From Psettodes erumei (Eukaryota; Chordata; Actinopteri; Pleuronectiformes; Psettodidae): DNA of 64,000 bases. The DNA is taken from assembly GCA_016785225.1 (NCBI GenBank), contig JAFBJZ010000660.1, positions 5,269,001 through 5,333,000 on the forward strand, given 5' to 3'. This document shows positions 60,201 to 64,000 of this stretch, piece after piece. Position numbers and translations under genes: made by a program. Every line of letters starts with the position of its first letter. The stretch's first letter is position 1. Below the pieces are notes generated by a model that made no database searches, had not been told where the DNA came from, and saw only the letters and a program-made list of their open reading frames with translations.

Positions 60201-63200
60201 TTATTTTGAGAGTGATGTCCTGGTGCGCTTAGCTGGGGTCTCTAAAAGCTCCTGAGCTCTCTTTGTTGCTGATTTTGTTGCACTGCGTGGAAACAAGGCT
60301 CCTTGACTTCTCTTCACAGGGGATTTTAAGGAACACCTTCTTGTCAGTTCCTCAGCTTTCCTTGCTGATTTCAGAGATGAGTTTTGTGTTGCCATGGACT
60401 TGGCAGGCTTCTTTGACGCATGACTGGGGCTAACTGTAGCCTCCATTTTCCTCTGGGATCTTGTTAGTACCTGGTCAGATGAGGTCAGACCCTTGACATC
60501 TGTGCCCTGTTCAGGGGTTACAACTGCATTCTCTGTAACTTTTATTTCGGCAAGTGTACTTTGTGGTGATTCCTTTGTTTGGATTTTTGCAGCATGCATT
60601 TTATTCACTGGGTTTTTTTCCACCTCTACCTTCTCTGCTTCGCTTGGCTTTTTATTTTCAGTCTTGCTTTTAGATGTGTCAATGGTGTTATTGTCAGCTA
60701 ATTTTGGAGACCCTAGTCTTTGAGAACATCTCTTTGGCAATTCTTTTTTAGTTGTGTCTCTTGAAGCTCTACTATTGCCTGGAGGGTTGACTGCTCTCTC
60801 TTGAACAGAATGCTTTCTAGTTTTTTTGCTGACCAACATTTTCCTTCTTTCTATTTTTGTTACAGATTCTTTCATTTGTTTACTGACAGGTAGAGATGAC
60901 TTCTGCGCCTTAAGAGACGATTTTAGATTCGACTTTGCGGCAGACTTTGAAGTTGCCAGTCTTTTCATATTGGTGCTTTTTAAGGTTTTCGAGGCTTTTT
61001 TCAGTCCAACGTTGGTTTGCTGAACCTGCATCTTGCCACGGATATTGGAGTATTTCCTCAAGATCCTTGCACTGGCTGGATTCTTTGCTTTACCAGAGGA
61101 TTTCTGGGAGTCACCTCTCTGTGCATGGACTTCAGCAGAGTGTGACTTAGTCAAGGTGTGAGTAGTACTGGGAAGGTCTCTCCTCTCTTTCCCTTTGACT
61201 GCATTTGCATCTTGCTCAAGTGCTTTAGCAATCAATTTCTGACTCTTGGGGTTGCTTTTTACAGGAGAGGCAATGGCAAACTTTTTCAAATGTTTCTTTA
61301 AGCGCTCTGCCTGTAGGCTTGGAAAAACCCCCTGAGAAGTCCCTGAAGCACTAGATGAGCTGTGGAAGCACAGCTGAGTTTCTGACGGAAGACGTGTATT
61401 CACCTTCTTGACAATGACAAGGGACTTTGTTTCTGTTGATTCGAGGAACCAACGGCAAATACTGGTGAGATTAAAACCTTTCATAAAGAGCATTTGGACT
61501 GGTGAGTATTTCTGGTGTTCTGAGGACTTCGGCTTTCGGACTCTGCGTTTACTTTTCCATATAGCTGCCTGCCTGTCTGCTTTGTTTCTGTATTTTGTTG
61601 TTGGCTGACCTTCTTTGTCCATTTGCAACCAACCTTTTTGCATTTTATCATATTTTAGGTTTAAATTTGTAATTATGTGCTGGTGTTCTTCTCCAGTCAG
61701 TGTCTCAAAGAATTTGTTAGTAGTTTGTTTTGGGGGCTCGGGCCTCGATGTAATGACAGGGATGGCTGAGCTGTGGGGCATCACAGATGTGACAGACACT
61801 GGAGGGGGCCTTACCTGAGCTTTAGTTATTCTTTCTGGCATTATTCTGACAGGGGAAGCTATGTCACTCTGTCTTCCAGCTACAGTAAGAGCACTGGTAA
61901 AAGGAGCAGCCAGTGTTTTGGATCTCAAAGCAAATTTCTTATTGTCCACTGATGATGACTGAGTTAGAGATGGAAGTAACATTTCAGCCCTACTGCTCTC
62001 ACTCCTTAATGGCATTCTTGTTGGTTTGTCTGATATAGAACTGTAATCATCTCCACTGACAGACCTGTCCTCTAAAGCTGCTACATTTGGCTTCTCTGGC
62101 AAAGCAATATCACTTGGTTCTGCATCATTTCGGAGAACCCGTTTACTTCTCAATTGCTGTTTCTCATTCTTACTGTCTTCTACTGCAACCTTTGTAGACC
62201 TTAGTTTCTGTTTGGTTGGCGATCCACTTTCTACTTCATTAGTTTGTATTTCTTCAGAAGTTGTCCCTACTGGCTGAGATTTTTCTGTACTTAATGCCAT
62301 AGTCGTCTCTGGGACTGTGCTCTGTTGGGACTGTTCAGAGACTGCAGGGGGGGACAACGTAATTAGAGGAGATGTAACAGGAAGCGGAGAAGGAAGGGGG
62401 AGGGGGGAGTGCTCCTCTGTTGACTGAAGAGCATGGGTAGCAGTTGGTTTTGGAGATGAGATGGGAGTGACGGCATTTGAAGTAGGCAGTGATACTGGAG
62501 TTCCAGTTGGCTTCTGACTGGCAGATCTAAGTTGGCGTTTAGAGTCATTGCTCTGGGGACTATCAGCAGGCTGATCAGACAGGACAGACAAACTATCTTG
62601 ATCCCTCTTTTGTTTCTGGATTGGTTTGGTCCTTGAGGGAACTTTAGACGCTGGGCTTGATGCTGTGTCAGGAGGTGGTTCTGTCAATTGTTCAATCACA
62701 GGAGCAGTCTCACCCAAATTTACAGGTATGTGCGTTTCAGGCAAAAGATTGCTTTCAAAAGCTGGATCAATAGCTGAATCACCAAAGGTTTTATGGGGTA
62801 GATCCTGATTAGATTTCAATGGGGTTTTGTTAGGTGATGTGCTGTTGCTTGACCTACGGCGCAGACTTCTGTCAGAGGCCGATATGGGTCTACCATTGAC
62901 ATAACCCACTATCACCGCTTCTGTTTGTCTAAACCGTTTTGGCAGCGAGATTATAGTACCTCTTTTTCTTCGCCAAGGGGGTAATTCCTTCAAGAGCGCA
63001 TCAAGTGTCTTTGAGGACACATCATAGTCTTCAGTATCATCTTGTGTCTCTAAAGGCATAACATAATCAACTCTTTCAGATGTTTCCATTTCTAGCTCTC
63101 TCACCTTTAGCTCCTCTACTGAACCTATGATGTTGGAGTTTTCTATTACTTCAGAGTTGTCACAGTGTAACTGTGTCTCTGGCTGAAATTCCTGAGGTCG

Positions 63201-64000
63201 CTCTTCTTCCATTTCCTCTCTTTTATTTTCCTCTATCACTTCCTCAACTTGATTTATAGGTGATGAGGCACTATTCTGCTGGAGAACAGACTCCCTGTTG
63301 TGCAGCTTATCTGCTGAAACTTCAGCCTCAGCTTCTTCTGTGGTATTTTTTTGTAATGGTTCAACAAATATTTGTGCCACTATTGGCTCAGTACTTTCAG
63401 GTATGTCCTCTGGAGATTCAGGCTCATTGTGTTCTGCTTCAGATGGAGCCTGTGCAAAACTTTCTTTGCTCCCTGTTGTTATTCCTGAATCTGCAGCTGT
63501 ATCCTGTTCAACATCTGTGGTCATATCTGTTTCTTTGTTCTCTGTTGGGGACTGTATCGGAGAAGAAGGGGCAGACTGCCCCTTGGTCTGACACTGACCT
63601 GTCTGACTGGTTTCAACTATAATGTCTACTTCACTGTCTGCTAACTCCACCACATCTGCTGTTCCTGGTATCGCACTCTCATCTGACTCTTCTGTGGACA
63701 TTTGCTGATTCATTGTCTCCCTGCATGCTCCTGCAAAAGGCATATCCACAGGGGGAACACCTTCAGGCTTTGAAAGCATTTGTTTTGGAGTGACCAGTGT
63801 AATCAGCTTTGGCATTGGATTAGGACAGTTGCCCCTTCCAGCCAATGTACGGACAGTTTTTAACTCCCAGACTTCATCTGAATACATATGTCCTCTGGTG
63901 CTTTTCCTGGCATTGCGGCGTGGAAGTATGCCACGCTGCTGTTCCTTAAAACACTCTGTAATTGGTTTGTCAATAAAAACAATGTCACAGTGGCCAAGAT
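60201..64000 (-). CDS. lcor: lcor long-isoform (PALI1/C10orf12-type) terminal coding exon, 5' partial
   Basis: One uninterrupted frame from the window edge to TAA at 60201-60203: 1228 residues from the Met at 63887, plus 37 in-frame residues upstream, so the exon begins outside the window. Mostly low-complexity, Ser/Pro/Glu-rich then Lys/Ser-rich, as expected for a disordered nuclear scaffold. Around residues 722-835 (about 61385-61720) is a folded-looking block, with QKYSPVQMLFMKGFNLTSIC and FLESTETKSLVIVKKVNTRL, which I recognise as the conserved LCOR/LCORL C-terminal domain (DUF4553 type). Residues 939-952 hold ARILRKYSNIRGKM, a candidate PRC2-contact motif. The long LCOR isoform binds and stimulates Polycomb repressive complex 2 in the nucleus. 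LCORL is the main alternative; the convergent slit1 neighbour favours LCOR. Confidence 0.85.
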   Translation of the reverse strand, partial: LGHCDIVFIDKPITECFKEQQRGILPRRNARKSTRGHMYSDEVWELKTVRTLAGRGNCPNPMPKLITLVTPKQMLSKPEGVPPVDMPFAGACRETMNQQMSTEESDESAIPGTADVVELADSEVDIIVETSQTGQCQTKGQSAPSSPIQSPTENKETDMTTDVEQDTAADSGITTGSKESFAQAPSEAEHNEPESPEDIPESTEPIVAQIFVEPLQKNTTEEAEAEVSADKLHNRESVLQQNSASSPINQVEEVIEENKREEMEEERPQEFQPETQLHCDNSEVIENSNIIGSVEELKVRELEMETSERVDYVMPLETQDDTEDYDVSSKTLDALLKELPPWRRKRGTIISLPKRFRQTEAVIVGYVNGRPISASDRSLRRRSSNSTSPNKTPLKSNQDLPHKTFGDSAIDPAFESNLLPETHIPVNLGETAPVIEQLTEPPPDTASSPASKVPSRTKPIQKQKRDQDSLSVLSDQPADSPQSNDSKRQLRSASQKPTGTPVSLPTSNAVTPISSPKPTATHALQSTEEHSPLPLPSPLPVTSPLITLSPPAVSEQSQQSTVPETTMALSTEKSQPVGTTSEEIQTNEVESGSPTKQKLRSTKVAVEDSKNEKQQLRSKRVLRNDAEPSDIALPEKPNVAALEDRSVSGDDYSSISDKPTRMPLRSESSRAEMLLPSLTQSSSVDNKKFALRSKTLAAPFTSALTVAGRQSDIASPVRIMPERITKAQVRPPPVSVTSVMPHSSAIPVITSRPEPPKQTTNKFFETLTGEEHQHIITNLNLKYDKMQKGWLQMDKEGQPTTKYRNKADRQAAIWKSKRRVRKPKSSEHQKYSPVQMLFMKGFNLTSICRWFLESTETKSLVIVKKVNTRLPSETQLCFHSSSSASGTSQGVFPSLQAERLKKHLKKFAIASPVKSNPKSQKLIAKALEQDANAVKGKERRDLPSTTHTLTKSHSAEVHAQRGDSQKSSGKAKNPASARILRKYSNIRGKMQVQQTNVGLKKASKTLKSTNMKRLATSKSAAKSNLKSSLKAQKSSLPVSKQMKESVTKIERRKMLVSKKTRKHSVQERAVNPPGNSRASRDTTKKELPKRCSQRLGSPKLADNNTIDTSKSKTENKKPSEAEKVEVEKNPVNKMHAAKIQTKESPQSTLAEIKVTENAVVTPEQGTDVKGLTSSDQVLTRSQRKMEATVSPSHASKKPAKSMATQNSSLKSARKAEELTRRCSLKSPVKRSQGALFPRSATKSATKRAQELLETPAKRTRTSLSK

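Noticed and set aside
60201..60203. Stop-codon readthrough of lcor into the 94-codon extension
   Set aside because: The stop is TAA followed by A, not a known leaky context. I keep the extension only as an open question and do not extend the protein.
1..64000. tRNA or rRNA genes
   Set aside because: No A-box/B-box pair or rRNA-like stretch was seen on either strand by eye.

Overview
This is vertebrate, almost certainly teleost fish, nuclear DNA. It has small GT-AG-spliced exons in AT-leaning introns, abundant (CA)n/(GT)n microsatellites, and two genes lying tail to tail.

Plus strand, 1-47828 and beyond: the 3' nine-tenths of a slit1 gene, a secreted axon-guidance ligand for Robo receptors. 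I could place 33 coding exons between 14222 and 47828, all with AG/GT borders. Their summed length is 4183 nt. After the one base that finishes a codon begun upstream, this reads in frame to TAG as 1393 residues. They encode the rest of LRR domain D1, all of D2, D3 and D4, EGF-like repeats 1-6, a laminin-G domain, EGF-like repeats 7-9 and the C-terminal cystine knot. The signal peptide, first LRR cap and first LRRs lie left of the window, and 1-14221 is intron. The paralogue call (slit1, not slit2 or slit3) rests on residues in D1, laminin G and the knot, and on the neighbour gene.

47829 to about 50450 is probable slit1 3' UTR and flank. About 50452-57256 is a tandem satellite of roughly 38 units of about 178 bp. 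It is A-rich on the plus strand, with a conserved core, a variable hinge and signs of higher-order duplication.

Minus strand, 64000-60201: one very long uninterrupted coding exon, open at the window edge, ending in TAA at 60201-60203. It matches the large C-terminal exon of the long LCOR isoform (PALI1/C10orf12 type), a partner of Polycomb repressive complex 2. In human 10q24, LCOR and SLIT1 are also convergent neighbours, so the pairing supports both names. 57257-60200 is its probable 3' UTR and flank, and holds two unexplained minus-strand open stretches.

The two genes are not known to act in one pathway; their adjacency looks like conserved synteny. The most unusual items are the satellite between the two 3' ends, an H3-tail-like ARKST motif in the LCOR exon, and a slit1 EGF5-EGF6 linker with no basic residue where SLIT2 is cleaved.
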